Source: an uncultured Gemmatimonadota bacterium (GTDB taxonomy: Bacteria; Gemmatimonadota; Gemmatimonadetes; Gemmatimonadales; GWC2-71-9). Taken from it: a stretch of 15,155 bases of DNA. Location of the stretch: NCBI GenBank assembly GCA_946479805.1, contig CAMLHP010000039.1:1-15155 (forward strand), written 5' to 3'. The notes under the pieces were generated by a model. That model did not search any database and was not told where the DNA came from. It worked only from the letters and a program-made list of their open reading frames with translations. Both the position numbers and the translations under genes were made by a program. Every line of letters starts with the position of its first letter. The first letter of the stretch is position 1. This document shows positions 5,995 through 14,492 of this stretch, piece after piece.

Positions 5995-6651
5995 GTGAAA
6001 CTCGTCTCGTTCTACCGGTCCACCATCGGGAAGAAGCTCATCATGGCGGTGAGCGGCCTCATCGGGGTTGCCTTCCTGGTGCTGCACATGGTGGGCAACC
6101 TGCAGATCTTCGTTGGCCCCGACCGGATAAACAACTACGCCCGGTTCCTGCACGGACCCGCCGCCGAGGGCGTGCTGGCTCTGCGGGTCATCCTCGTGGT
6201 GGCGCTGGTGCTCCACGTGTGGATGGCGTTCCAGCTGACCCGGATCAATCGTGCGGCGCGTCCCGTGGCGTATGAGCGGCGGGTGCCCCAGGTCACCACC
6301 CTCGCCTCCCGCACCTTGCGCTGGGGTGGGGTGTTTCTGCTGGTGTTCATCGTTCTCCACATCCTGCACTTCACCACCCTGGACCTCGATCCCACGTTCG
6401 TCGAACTGGACGTGTTCGGCAACGCCCTCAAGGCGTTCAACAGCCCGTGGATGGTCGCGTTCTACACCGTAGCGATGCTGCTCCTCGGCTTTCACCTTTA
6501 CCACGGCGTGTGGAGCTCGGGCCGCACCATGGGCGTGTCGAAGCCCGTGGCTGCGCCACTCCGTCGCCGCATCGCGCTGGTGCTGGCAACGGTGATCGCC
6601 CTCGGCTTCGCGGCGGTGCCACTTGCGATATGGTTCGGAGTGGTCCCATGA
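5995..6651 (+). CDS. sdhC: Succinate dehydrogenase cytochrome b558 membrane subunit
   Basis: This is the membrane anchor that holds heme and passes electrons from succinate to quinone. The 218 residues predict five membrane helices (about 14-34, 61-82, 110-128, 152-172 and 192-214), the single-subunit type seen in Bacillus, Bacteroidetes and epsilonproteobacteria, so no sdhD is needed. Candidate heme ligands are His31, His74, His122 or His125, and His167, one per helix I-IV, spaced like the di-heme b558 ligands of Bacillus subtilis (28, 70, 113, 155). This class usually works with menaquinone. The start is GTG at 5995, giving [21 protein letters not shown], a typical beginning. The stop overlaps the sdhA ATG (ATGA). 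The gene probably belongs to the mdh-sdhCAB message. Confidence 0.92.
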   Translation: MKLVSFYRSTIGKKLIMAVSGLIGVAFLVLHMVGNLQIFVGPDRINNYARFLHGPAAEGVLALRVILVVALVLHVWMAFQLTRINRAARPVAYERRVPQVTTLASRTLRWGGVFLLVFIVLHILHFTTLDLDPTFVELDVFGNALKAFNSPWMVAFYTVAMLLLGFHLYHGVWSSGRTMGVSKPVAAPLRRRIALVLATVIALGFAAVPLAIWFGVVP

Positions 6652-8567
6652 GCATCGAACTGAACGCGCACATCCCCGAGGGGCCCATCGAGAAGAAGTG
6701 GGAACGGGCCCAGTTCGAGCTCAAGCTGGTGAACCCGGCCAACAAGCGCAAGCACACGGTCATCGTGGTCGGAAGCGGGCTGGCAGGTGCATCAGCCGCT
6801 GCGACGATGAGTGAGCTGGGCTATCGGGTCAAGTGCTTCTGCTTCCAGGATTCGCCGAGGCGGGCCCACAGCATCGCGGCGCAGGGGGGCATCAACGCCG
6901 CGAAGAACTACCAGAACGACGGCGACAGCGTATTCCGGCTGTTCTACGACACGGTCAAGGGAGGCGATTTCCGGGCCCGCGAGGCGAACGTCTACCGGCT
7001 GGCGGAAATCAGTGTCCGGATCATCGACCAGGCGGTGGCCCAGGGGGTGCCGTTCGCCCGGGAGTACGGAGGGCTGCTGGACAACCGCTCGTTCGGCGGG
7101 GCCCAGGTGTCGCGCACCTTCTATGCCCGGGGCCAGACCGGGCAGCAGCTGCTGCTGGGAGCATACCAGGCGCTCGCCAAGGAAATCGACGCCGGCGGCG
7201 TCACGATGTTCCCCCGCACCGAGATGCTGGACCTCGTCGTTGTCGATGGGCGTGCCCGCGGCATCATCACCAGGAACCTCGTAACTGGCGCCGTCGAGGC
7301 TCACGCTGCAGATGCCGTGGTGCTGGCCACCGGCGGCTATGGCAACGTCTTCTTCCTCTCGACCAACGCCAAGGGATCCAACTGCACGGCCATCTGGCGG
7401 GCCCACAAGCGCGGCGCCGCCTTTGCCAATCCCTGCTACACCCAGATCCATCCGACCTGCATTCCAGTCAGCGGCGACCACCAGTCCAAGCTGACGCTGA
7501 TGAGCGAGTCGCTCCGCAATGACGGCCGGGTCTGGGTGCCGAAGCAGAAGGGCGACCGGCGGCCGCCCAACCAGATCCCCACTGACGAGCGCGATTACTA
7601 TCTCGAGCGCCGCTATCCCAGCTTTGGCAACCTGGTGCCGCGTGACGTGGCCTCAAGGGCGGCCAAGGAGCAGTGCGACAGCGGCCACGGCGTGGGGCCG
7701 GGCGGCTACGGTGTTTATCTCGATTTCCGGGACGCCATCGCGAGGCTGGGCGAGGACCGGATTCGCGAGCGCTACGGCAACCTGTTCGAGATGTACCAGC
7801 GGATCACCGATGAGGACCCGTACCACGTCCCGATGCGGATTTATCCGGCGGTGCACTACACCATGGGCGGGCTCTGGGTTGACTACAACCTCATGAGCAC
7901 CATCCCTGGTCTTCACGTCATCGGTGAGGCCAATTTCTCCGATCATGGCGCCAACCGGCTGGGCGCGAGTGCGCTGATGCAAGGACTGGCCGACGGCTAC
8001 TTCGTCATTCCCCTCACCATCGGCAATTACCTGGCCCAGGGCGGACTCGCGCAGGTGAGCGAGGACCATCCTGCCTTCGCCGAGGCCAGGGCCAGCGTCG
8101 ATTCGCGAACCCGGGCGCTGCTGGCCGCGCGCGGTAGCAGGACCGTGGACTCCTTCCACCGGGAGCTGGGCCAGCTGCTGTGGGACAAATGCGGCATGGC
8201 CCGCAGTGCCGAGGGGCTTCGCGAGGCGCTGGACGCGATTCCCCGCCTGCGCGAGCAGTACTGGCGTGATGTGAACGTTCCCGGGTCGGGCGAGAGCCTC
8301 AACCAGTCACTGGAGAAGGCGGGGCGGGTGGCCGACTTCTTCGAGCTGGCAGAGCTGATGTGCCGGGATGCGCTCCATCGCGAAGAATCGTGCGGTGGCC
8401 ACTTCCGGGTGGAACACCAGACTCCGGATGGCGAGGCACTACGGGATGACGAGGCGTTCGCCTATGTAGCGGCGTGGGAGCACAAGGGCGACGGCGCGGA
8501 GCCGGCGCTGCACCGCGAGCCGCTTGCCTTCGAACAGGTCCATCTTTCGCAGCGGTCGTACAAATGA
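6648..8567 (+). CDS. sdhA: Succinate dehydrogenase flavoprotein subunit
   Basis: SdhA oxidises succinate to fumarate and passes electrons through FAD to SdhB on the cytoplasmic face of the membrane. The product is 639 residues, the longer form usual with b558-type anchors. The FAD fold has [16 protein letters not shown] (39-54). His74 in [17 protein letters not shown] is the expected covalent FAD attachment point. Active-site elements are His268 in the QIHPT stretch, Arg332 in PRDVASR, and His403 in VHYTMGG, followed by [17 protein letters not shown] near the FAD. Nothing essential seems lost. The ATG at 6648 overlaps the sdhC stop and follows GGAG by 7 bases. The frame is open upstream, but only as a shadow of sdhC. 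The end overlaps sdhB by four bases (ATGA). Confidence 0.95.
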   Translation: MSIELNAHIPEGPIEKKWERAQFELKLVNPANKRKHTVIVVGSGLAGASAAATMSELGYRVKCFCFQDSPRRAHSIAAQGGINAAKNYQNDGDSVFRLFYDTVKGGDFRAREANVYRLAEISVRIIDQAVAQGVPFAREYGGLLDNRSFGGAQVSRTFYARGQTGQQLLLGAYQALAKEIDAGGVTMFPRTEMLDLVVVDGRARGIITRNLVTGAVEAHAADAVVLATGGYGNVFFLSTNAKGSNCTAIWRAHKRGAAFANPCYTQIHPTCIPVSGDHQSKLTLMSESLRNDGRVWVPKQKGDRRPPNQIPTDERDYYLERRYPSFGNLVPRDVASRAAKEQCDSGHGVGPGGYGVYLDFRDAIARLGEDRIRERYGNLFEMYQRITDEDPYHVPMRIYPAVHYTMGGLWVDYNLMSTIPGLHVIGEANFSDHGANRLGASALMQGLADGYFVIPLTIGNYLAQGGLAQVSEDHPAFAEARASVDSRTRALLAARGSRTVDSFHRELGQLLWDKCGMARSAEGLREALDAIPRLREQYWRDVNVPGSGESLNQSLEKAGRVADFFELAELMCRDALHREESCGGHFRVEHQTPDGEALRDDEAFAYVAAWEHKGDGAEPALHREPLAFEQVHLSQRSYK

Positions 8568-9322
8568 ACCTGACGCTTCGCGTGTGGCGCCAACCGGACC
8601 GTTCCTCCCCGGGGCGCCTGGAACGCTACGAGGCGAGGGACGTCTCCCCCGACATGTCCTTTCTCGAGATGCTAGACGTCGTGAACGAGGAGCTTGCCGG
8701 CGCGGGGCAGGAGCCCATCGCATTCGACCACGACTGCCGCGAGGGCATATGCGGCATGTGCAGCCTGATGATCAACGGGGTCGCGCACGGGCCCGAAAAG
8801 GGCACCGCCACCTGCCAGCTGCACATGAGGAGCTTCAGGGACGGCGACGATATCCTCATCGAGCCCTTCCGTTCCGGTGCGTTTCCGGTGCTGCGCGACC
8901 TGTGTGTCGACCGGAGCGCGCTTGACCGGGTGATCCAGGCGGGTGGCTTCATCTCCGCCCGTACTGGCGCCCCCCAGGACGCCAACGCCATCCCGGTGGC
9001 AAAGAGCGACGCCGATCGCGCCATGGACGCAGCGGCGTGCATCGGCTGCGGCGCCTGCGTCGCCGCGTGCCCCAACGGGTCGGCGTCGCTCTTCACCGCG
9101 GCCAAGGTGTCGCACCTCGGCCTGATGCCCCAGGGCCAGCCGGAGCGCCTCCGCCGGGTGCTCCGCATGGTGGAGCAGATGGACGCCGAAGGCTTCGGCG
9201 GATGCACCCTGTATGGCGAGTGCATGGAGGCGTGCCCCAAGGAAATCAGCATCGACTTCATCACTCGCATGAACGGCGACTACCTCCGTGCTTCGCTCTC
9301 GGCCGGGAAGCCGCGTCCCTAG
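8564..9322 (+). CDS. sdhB: Succinate dehydrogenase iron-sulfur subunit
   Basis: SdhB carries electrons from the SdhA flavin to the membrane subunit through three iron-sulfur clusters. The product is 252 residues, normal for the family. The 2Fe-2S ferredoxin domain has [10 protein letters not shown] (Cys58, Cys63, Cys66) and Cys84. The C-terminal ferredoxin domain has [12 protein letters not shown] (Cys159, 162, 165, 169) and a further cysteine run, Cys214, Cys220 and Cys224, ending CMEACPKE. Together these fit one 2Fe-2S, one 4Fe-4S and one 3Fe-4S cluster. The ATG at 8564 overlaps the sdhA stop; the frame upstream is a shadow of sdhA. The TAG stop is only 10 bases before the next start, so transcription probably continues into the barrel gene. 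Confidence 0.95.
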   Translation: MNLTLRVWRQPDRSSPGRLERYEARDVSPDMSFLEMLDVVNEELAGAGQEPIAFDHDCREGICGMCSLMINGVAHGPEKGTATCQLHMRSFRDGDDILIEPFRSGAFPVLRDLCVDRSALDRVIQAGGFISARTGAPQDANAIPVAKSDADRAMDAAACIGCGACVAACPNGSASLFTAAKVSHLGLMPQGQPERLRRVLRMVEQMDAEGFGGCTLYGECMEACPKEISIDFITRMNGDYLRASLSAGKPRP

Positions 9323-9332
9323 GCGGGCGGCA

Positions 9333-10589
9333 GTGAGAATCGTCCTCTGCTCCATCGTCTCCGCGGGCCTGCTGGCATTCCCGGTGGGACTCCTGGCCCA
9401 GGCCGAAGACGAAGTGACCATCGGATTTCATGCGGTGCCCGCCTTCGTGCAGGTGGATCCGGTGCCCGGTGGCGGTGAACTCTCCGAAGTGCGGATCGTC
9501 CACCCATTGGCCATGCTGAGCGCCACCACGCTCGACGGGTACCTGACCGCCATGGGGATGCTCAACCTCGAGGGAGTGACCGTTCCCGATGGGGAATTGT
9601 CGCCCGGAACGTGGGGTGAAGGGTTCGTCGATCGCAGGCATCCGCACACATACGCCCATGAGTTCATGCTGAGTGCCTGGCAGCCGCTGGGCCACGGTAG
9701 CGACGTGGCGCTCTCCTTCAGCCTGGGGAAGGGATTTGTTCCCTTCGGCAGCGACGACCCGATGACCCGGCCCATCCTTCGGTACCCGGTCAACCATCAC
9801 CTCTCCCAGATCCTGGAGCGCGCCGTGGGTGTCGCCGCGCTCAGGGTGGGGCCCGCTGTGCTGGAAGCGTCGCTTTTCAATGGCGACGAGCCCACCCAGC
9901 CCGAAGACTGGCCCAGGATGAAGCGGTTCGGCGATTCCTGGTCCGGCCGGCTCACGCTCTGGCCCGTCGACGGACTAGAGCTGCAGGGCTCGTACGCGAA
10001 TGTGGCCTCGCCCGAGCATCGCGAGGGCGCCGGCCTCGACAGCCGCAAGTGGAGCGCGAGTGCGCGGATCGAGCGGAACAGCGATGCCGGCGCGCTGTAC
10101 GCGCTGACCGAGTGGGCGCGGACGTCAGAAGGTGCGTTCGACTTCAGCAGCATCCTGGCGGAGGCGTCGGTACGGCGAGGAGCCCTGGGTGTTGCATACC
10201 GCTTTGAACGTACCGAGCGCCCTGAAGAGCAGCGCCTGGCCGATCCCTTCCGCTCGGCCCGTCCCCACCACGACAATTCCACCCTGGGCACCACCCGGTG
10301 GACAATCCACACCGTCAACCTGTCACTCACGGCAGTGGACGACTGGCCCCTGCTGGGAATCGAGCCGTTCCTCGAGGGAAGCCTGGCGAAGGCGGCGAGT
10401 GTCGCGAGCGGCGTGTTCGACCCGACTGCCTTCTACGGTGACGACGAGACCTGGAGCGTGACGCTGGGTGTGCGACTGGCATGGGGGCAGCGTCTCCATC
10501 GCATGGGCCGTTACGGTGTAGCTGCCGGGCCGGCCCCTTCCTTCGAGCACGACGAAACTCCGCGTGCTCCTTCACCGCACCAGCACTAA
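9333..10589 (+). CDS. Unrecognised exported protein, predicted outer-membrane beta-barrel
   Basis: I do not recognise a named family. The 418-residue product starts with a clear signal peptide (RIVLCSIVSAGLLAFPVGLLAQA), probably cleaved after about residue 24. The rest has no membrane helix and many short stretches of alternating polar and hydrophobic residues, such as DVALSFSLGKGF, SGRLTLWPVDGLELQGSYA and TWSVTLGVRLAWG, which suggest a porin-like barrel. A His-rich segment, RRHPHTYAHEF (101-111), is followed by KGFVPFGSDDPMTRP (133-147) and NHHLSQILERAVG. The tail ends SPHQH instead of the aromatic residue common in barrels. GTG at 9333 is chosen because it opens the signal peptide; an in-frame GTG at 9288 lies inside sdhB. 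It follows sdhB by 10 bases and precedes the lipoprotein gene by 8. Transport or surface anchoring is possible; function is unknown. Confidence 0.6.
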   Translation: MRIVLCSIVSAGLLAFPVGLLAQAEDEVTIGFHAVPAFVQVDPVPGGGELSEVRIVHPLAMLSATTLDGYLTAMGMLNLEGVTVPDGELSPGTWGEGFVDRRHPHTYAHEFMLSAWQPLGHGSDVALSFSLGKGFVPFGSDDPMTRPILRYPVNHHLSQILERAVGVAALRVGPAVLEASLFNGDEPTQPEDWPRMKRFGDSWSGRLTLWPVDGLELQGSYANVASPEHREGAGLDSRKWSASARIERNSDAGALYALTEWARTSEGAFDFSSILAEASVRRGALGVAYRFERTERPEEQRLADPFRSARPHHDNSTLGTTRWTIHTVNLSLTAVDDWPLLGIEPFLEGSLAKAASVASGVFDPTAFYGDDETWSVTLGVRLAWGQRLHRMGRYGVAAGPAPSFEHDETPRAPSPHQH

Positions 10590-10597
10590 GCGCAACC

Positions 10598-12115
10598 ATG
10601 CATCGTGCCGTCCGATTCCCGCTGTCCCTGCTGCTGGCGCTCTGCGTCGCCTGCGGCGACGAGGCAGGTCCGACCGGCGACCCACCGACTGATATCTCGG
10701 ACGCGGGCGGGGGCGGCCAGTCGGCGGTGGCCGGCACCGCCTTGCCGAATCCCCTCAGGGTCGTGGTCCGCGACGCGCAGGGCGACCCCGTGGCGGGGGT
10801 GGATGTGACATGGACCGTCGCAACCGGCGGCGGCACTCTCAGCGCCAATGTGCAGCCCACCGGCGCCGATGGAATATCCGCAGTGACGCTGGTCCTCGGG
10901 CCGGCTCCTGGCACCCAGCTCGTCACCGCTGCGGTCGTCGGCCTCACCGGATCTCCCGTCAGCTTCACGGAAACGGCTTCAGCCGCGCCACCGGGTGGGG
11001 ACGAGATTGCCCTGGTCAAGGAAGTGCCGATCCCGCCCTTCTACGGCATCCACGACACATTCGTGCGCGACGGTCTCGCCTTCGTGTTCGCGTGGGACGA
11101 GGGTGTCTACATCTTCGATGTCGGCAACGGGGTGGCCGGCGGGTCGCCCTCCAATCCGGTGGAAGTCAGCAAGACCATTACGGACGTCGGGGTCAACAGC
11201 CCGTCGCCGAGCGTTCACAACGGCTGGTGGTTCCATGCACCGGGAGGGGAAAAGCGATACCTCTTTGTTGGCGAGGAGGGACCGGGCATCGTGGGGACCT
11301 CATCCAGCGGTGACCTTCACGTCCTGGACGTTTCCAGCCTGGCGGCGCCGGTCGAGGTCGCCACGTACCACCATCCCGACGTGGACGGCGAGCGTGCAGG
11401 AATCCACAACTTCTGGATGGACGAGCCCAACCAGATCCTCTACGCGGCGTACTATAACGGCGGTGTGGTCTCGTTCGACGTGTCCGGCACCCTCAGCGGT
11501 GACCTGTCGAGCCGGGTGATCGACGAGATCCGGCCGGGCGGTGCGGGGAATACATATGTCTGGGGCGTCATGCTGGGGCCCGATGGTTCGCTCTACGCCT
11601 CGGACATGATCTCGGGCTTCTGGCAACTTGAATCGGCTGCTGGGCAATTGGGCGTGCTGGCTGGCGGCAACAACGTGCCGGACCACTATGGGTCTGACCT
11701 CTGGGTTCACCCGTCAGGGAGCGTGGCCTACACCGGCACATGGGGCGGGGCCTCGAGGATGACCGGCAACCAGATCAAGGTGTGGGGCCTGGACGGAGAG
11801 GGCGCTCCGGGTCTTGTGCAGAGCGTCACAGTGGCCGGGGTGTCAACCATCAGCGACCTGGAAGTCAGCCCCGATGGGGACTGGATGATGGTCACCAGCG
11901 AGTACGGCGATGCTGCCGGGCTCCACATCTACTCGCTGGACGATCCGCTGAACCCGGTCCTGCTGGACCAGTACCTCGTGGCGTCGCCCAGCGGCGGGCT
12001 GCACACCGGCACCATCGCCGAGATCGGGGGCCGGACCTACGTCTTCGCCGCGCGCGACCCGGCCCCGGGCGGGCCGGCGCTCATGATATTTGACGTAACC
12101 GATGCCCTGCCGTGA
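10598..12115 (+). CDS. Predicted lipoprotein: Ig-like domain plus LVIVD-type beta-propeller
   Basis: The 505-residue product starts with a basic, hydrophobic signal (MHRAVRFPLSLLLALCVACG). Cys19 is the likely lipidated residue, although Cys at -3 makes the lipobox unusual. A flexible Gly/Asp/Pro stretch leads to an Ig-like domain of the Big-1 (invasin/intimin) type at about 38-127, with LRVVVRDAQGDPVAGVDVTWTV (split near residue 63) and TGADGISAVTLVL. From about 140 to the end comes a propeller of roughly seven blades with His-Asp/Asn turns: GIHDTF (150), SVHNGWWF (206), GIHNFWMDE (269), LWVHPSG (369) and LHTGTI (469). ATG 10598 is chosen for the signal sequence. No catalytic signature is visible. 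A surface or periplasmic binding role is inferred. It is probably co-transcribed with the barrel gene, and one blade resembles the truncated protein at 1-578. Confidence 0.7.
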   Translation: MHRAVRFPLSLLLALCVACGDEAGPTGDPPTDISDAGGGGQSAVAGTALPNPLRVVVRDAQGDPVAGVDVTWTVATGGGTLSANVQPTGADGISAVTLVLGPAPGTQLVTAAVVGLTGSPVSFTETASAAPPGGDEIALVKEVPIPPFYGIHDTFVRDGLAFVFAWDEGVYIFDVGNGVAGGSPSNPVEVSKTITDVGVNSPSPSVHNGWWFHAPGGEKRYLFVGEEGPGIVGTSSSGDLHVLDVSSLAAPVEVATYHHPDVDGERAGIHNFWMDEPNQILYAAYYNGGVVSFDVSGTLSGDLSSRVIDEIRPGGAGNTYVWGVMLGPDGSLYASDMISGFWQLESAAGQLGVLAGGNNVPDHYGSDLWVHPSGSVAYTGTWGGASRMTGNQIKVWGLDGEGAPGLVQSVTVAGVSTISDLEVSPDGDWMMVTSEYGDAAGLHIYSLDDPLNPVLLDQYLVASPSGGLHTGTIAEIGGRTYVFAARDPAPGGPALMIFDVTDALP

Positions 12116-12144
12116 AGCGTGACCAGTGAAGTGTGAACCGGAGG

Positions 12145-12723
12145 CTACAGGCGTGGTAGCGTAACTCCCCGCTGAGCCTGGTACTTGCCCGCCTTGTCGG
12201 CGTAGCTCACCTCGCAGATGTCGTCGTCGTCCGCCTCGAAGAAGAGCACCTGGCAGATCCCCTCGTTGGCGTAGATCCGGGCCGGCAGTGGAGTGGTATT
12301 GCTGATCTCCAGCGTCACATGGCCCTCCCATTCCGGCTCGAAGGGCGTGACGTTGGTGATTATCCCGCACCGGGCGTAGGTGCTCTTGCCGACGCAGATG
12401 GTCAGCACATTGCGGGGAATCCTGAAGTACTCCACCGACCGGGCCAGCGCGAAGCTGTTGGGCGGGACGATGCACACGTCGCCCTCGAACTCCACGAAGC
12501 TCTTGGAGTCGAACTCCTTGGGATCGACGATAGCGCTCAGCACATTGGTGAAGATCTTGAACTCCGGCGCCACCCGCATGTCGTAGCCGTAGGAAGACAC
12601 CCCGTACGAGATAACCTTGCGCCCCTGGGAGTCCACCGCCCGGACCTGCTGGTCGGTGAACGGGTCGATCATGGCGTGTTCGGTCGCCATGCGGCGAATC
12701 CAGCGGTCGGACTTGATGGACAT
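12145..12723 (-). CDS. dcd: dCTP deaminase
   Basis: Dcd deaminates dCTP to dUTP, the main source of dUMP for thymidylate in many bacteria. The product is 192 residues, like the 193-residue E. coli enzyme. Motifs are SSYGYDMRV (43-51), [14 protein letters not shown] (87-100), the nucleotide-binding GKSTYARCG (112-120), [15 protein letters not shown] (128-142) with catalytic Glu139, and the C-terminal [13 protein letters not shown]. It looks like the mono-functional trimeric form, but a bifunctional deaminase/dUTPase cannot be excluded by eye. The start is the ATG whose complement lies at 12721-12723; the frame is open further upstream, but [13 protein letters not shown] is the usual N terminus. 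It is the only confident minus-strand gene in the window, converging on the lipoprotein gene with 29 bases between stops. Confidence 0.95.
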   Translation of the reverse strand: MSIKSDRWIRRMATEHAMIDPFTDQQVRAVDSQGRKVISYGVSSYGYDMRVAPEFKIFTNVLSAIVDPKEFDSKSFVEFEGDVCIVPPNSFALARSVEYFRIPRNVLTICVGKSTYARCGIITNVTPFEPEWEGHVTLEISNTTPLPARIYANEGICQVLFFEADDDDICEVSYADKAGKYQAQRGVTLPRL

Positions 12724-12769
12724 TGGGCCTCGGGTCGGTCGGGAAGTGCCTGGCGTGGGATCGGGAAGG

Positions 12770-12776
12770 AATATAA
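12770..12776 (-). promoter_or_regulatory. Possible -10 box of dcd
   Basis: On the minus strand this reads TTATATT, the most AT-rich spot in the 160-base gap between dcd and nuoA, about 47 bases upstream of the dcd ATG. No good -35 box was found at the expected distance. Tentative. Confidence 0.35.
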
Positions 12777-12805
12777 GGCAGGGTAAGTGCTGGTGCCGGA
12801 GCGGG

Positions 12806-12834
12806 TTGTACGACCTTCCGGTGCGGGTTACATT
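12806..12834 (+). promoter_or_regulatory. Possible promoter of the nuo operon
   Basis: TTGTAC (12806-12811, 3 of 6 consensus matches) and TACATT (12829-12834, 4 of 6) are 17 bases apart. The predicted start is near 12841, leaving a leader of about 43 bases before the nuoA ATG. The 9-base direct repeat CTTCCGGTG occurs at 12815-12823, in the spacer, and again at 12842-12850, just after the start site. It may be an operator or chance. Confidence 0.35.
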
Positions 12835-12883
12835 CCGGGCGCTTCCGGTGGAATTTCTCACTTTTCGGGCCAACGCATCGTCC

Positions 12884-13249
12884 ATGCTCCAGCCCTACAT
12901 TCCGGTCCTCCTGCTCTTCCTCTTCGTGATCGCCAACGCGGTCATGATGATCGCGCTGTCCCACGTCCTGTCCTGGGGCAGGAAGACTCCGGTCAAGCTC
13001 GCGCCGTACGAGTCAGGCATGCCGGTCCTGGGCGACGCCCGCGACCGGTTCTCGGTCAAGTTCTATCTCGTGGCGATGTTGTTCATCATCTTCGACATCG
13101 AAACGGTCTTCATGATTCCTTGGGCGGTGGCCTTCAAGCAGCTCACCGACATGGGCGGCCTCCTGCTGGTCGAGATGTTCCTGTTCGTGGTGGTCCTGAC
13201 CGTCGGCTACGCATATCTCTGGAAGCGGGGAGCCCTCGAATGGGACTGA
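12884..13249 (+). CDS. nuoA: NADH-quinone oxidoreductase subunit A
   Basis: NuoA is a small membrane subunit of respiratory complex I, near the junction of the membrane arm and the quinone site. The 121-residue product has three membrane helices (about 5-29, 60-82 and 92-112). The highly conserved loop [19 protein letters not shown] (38-56) runs into [20 protein letters not shown], where Glu73 lies in the conserved IFDIE motif. The ATG at 12884 places helix one right at the N terminus, as in the family; the frame is open upstream, but that part is non-coding-like. No clear Shine-Dalgarno sequence is visible. The end overlaps nuoB by 10 bases, and nuoA opens the nuo cluster that runs off the window. 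Confidence 0.95.
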   Translation: MLQPYIPVLLLFLFVIANAVMMIALSHVLSWGRKTPVKLAPYESGMPVLGDARDRFSVKFYLVAMLFIIFDIETVFMIPWAVAFKQLTDMGGLLLVEMFLFVVVLTVGYAYLWKRGALEWD

Positions 13250-13863
13250 ACCCGGCAACCGCCCGGAAAGAGGGCCGCACGGTCATATCGGCCGAGTCGC
13301 CCAACTTCATCACCACCACGCTCGACTACCTCACCAACTGGTCGCGTGCGGCTTCGCTCTGGCCCATGCCGTTCGGCACCGCCTGCTGCGCCATCGAGTA
13401 CATGGCCACGGCGGCCAGCCGCTTCGACCTGGCCCGGTTCGGCATGGAACGGCAGAGCTTTTCGCCCCGCCAGGCCGACGTCCTGATCTGCGCCGGCCGG
13501 TTGCCGTTCAAGCTGGCGCCGGTCATCCGCCGCGTATGGGACCAGATGCCCCAGCCCAAGTGGGCCATTTCCATGGGCGCGTGCGCGTCGTCGGGCGGCA
13601 TCTTCGACAACTACGCAATGGTGCAGGGCATCGATACCATCATCCCGGTGGATGTGTACGTGCCGGGGTGCCCGCCCCGGCCCGAAGGGCTGATCTACGG
13701 CATCATGCTCCTCCACAAGAAGATCCGGGGCGAGTCGATGTCCGACCCGCTCCTGCGTGACGAGCACCTCGTCGGCCCTGACGGACTTTTCCTGCCCCCG
13801 GACCGGGTGGACGAACTGTCCGAGCCGTTCGGCAATTCGGTTCACCAGACCCGCTCGTCATGA
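13240..13863 (+). CDS. nuoB: NADH-quinone oxidoreductase subunit B
   Basis: NuoB holds cluster N2, the last iron-sulfur centre of complex I, which passes electrons to quinone. The product is 207 residues. The N2 ligands are all visible: the tandem Cys49-Cys50 in [10 protein letters not shown], Cys115 in [10 protein letters not shown], and Cys144 in [10 protein letters not shown]. The stretch [18 protein letters not shown] (83-100) differs from the common proteobacterial AGT form but fits a version I associate with Bacteroidetes and Gemmatimonadota. The C-terminal 45 or so residues form an extension of charged, Pro-containing sequence. The ATG at 13240 follows GGGGAG by 7 bases and overlaps the nuoA end, whose stop is at 13247-13249; the open frame upstream is a shadow. 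Confidence 0.95.
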   Translation: MGLNPATARKEGRTVISAESPNFITTTLDYLTNWSRAASLWPMPFGTACCAIEYMATAASRFDLARFGMERQSFSPRQADVLICAGRLPFKLAPVIRRVWDQMPQPKWAISMGACASSGGIFDNYAMVQGIDTIIPVDVYVPGCPPRPEGLIYGIMLLHKKIRGESMSDPLLRDEHLVGPDGLFLPPDRVDELSEPFGNSVHQTRSS

Positions 13864-14492
13864 CGGCCACCGCCCATGCGGCTCTCTCGCCCTCGGCAGA
13901 GCGGCTCCGCGCCAGCTTTGGTGCGGCCATTTTGGGCGCCGAGGTTGTCTGCGGCGACACCATAGTGCACGTCGCGAATGACCAGGCCCACGACATCCTC
14001 GCGTGGCTGCGTGACGATCCTGCGGAGCAGTTCAACTACCTCACTGACATCACGGCCGTCGAGTACCGCGATCCGGAGCTCCCGCTGGAAGTGGCCTACC
14101 AGTTGCGCTCGCTGGATCGGAAGGCCGACCTTCGGGTCAAGATCCCGCTCGACCCCGCGGGCCCGCTGGAAGTGGCGACCGTCTGGGACCTTTGGAAGGG
14201 CGCCGACTGGCTGGAGCGCGAGGCGTACGACATGTTCGGCATCGTCTTCAAGGGGCATCCGGACCTGCGGCGGCTGCTGATGTGGGAGACCTACGTGGAG
14301 GGCTATCCCCTTCGGAAGTCATTCCCGCTGCGGGGCCACTTCAACCGCGCGGAGCAGACCCGCCAGGCACTCGGTGCCAACCCCGAGGCGCATTACTCGC
14401 TGGAGGAGTTGTCAATCGCCGAGGCGAATACCGACCTGCCGGAGGACATGCGCGAGCGGCTGGCGCGGGGAGAGCGGGGAGTGCTGAGATGA
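13860..14492 (+). CDS. nuoC: NADH-quinone oxidoreductase subunit C
   Basis: NuoC is a peripheral-arm subunit (30-kDa type) of complex I that packs against NuoD. The 210 residues fit a stand-alone NuoC, not the NuoCD fusion of E. coli. The family signature is at the end of the core: [20 protein letters not shown] (115-134), then [22 protein letters not shown] (split near residue 147). The usual GYPLRKDFP has Ser in place of Asp here, a mild change. Residues 160-210 are a charged tail without known motifs. The ATG at 13860 overlaps the nuoB stop by four bases (ATGA) with no clear Shine-Dalgarno sequence, so translation is probably coupled. The end overlaps nuoD the same way. Confidence 0.94.
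   Translation: MTATAHAALSPSAERLRASFGAAILGAEVVCGDTIVHVANDQAHDILAWLRDDPAEQFNYLTDITAVEYRDPELPLEVAYQLRSLDRKADLRVKIPLDPAGPLEVATVWDLWKGADWLEREAYDMFGIVFKGHPDLRRLLMWETYVEGYPLRKSFPLRGHFNRAEQTRQALGANPEAHYSLEELSIAEANTDLPEDMRERLARGERGVLR

Noticed and set aside
12116..12144. Possible bidirectional terminator between the convergent lipoprotein and dcd genes
   Set aside because: The 29-base gap shows no convincing stem or T-run on either strand.
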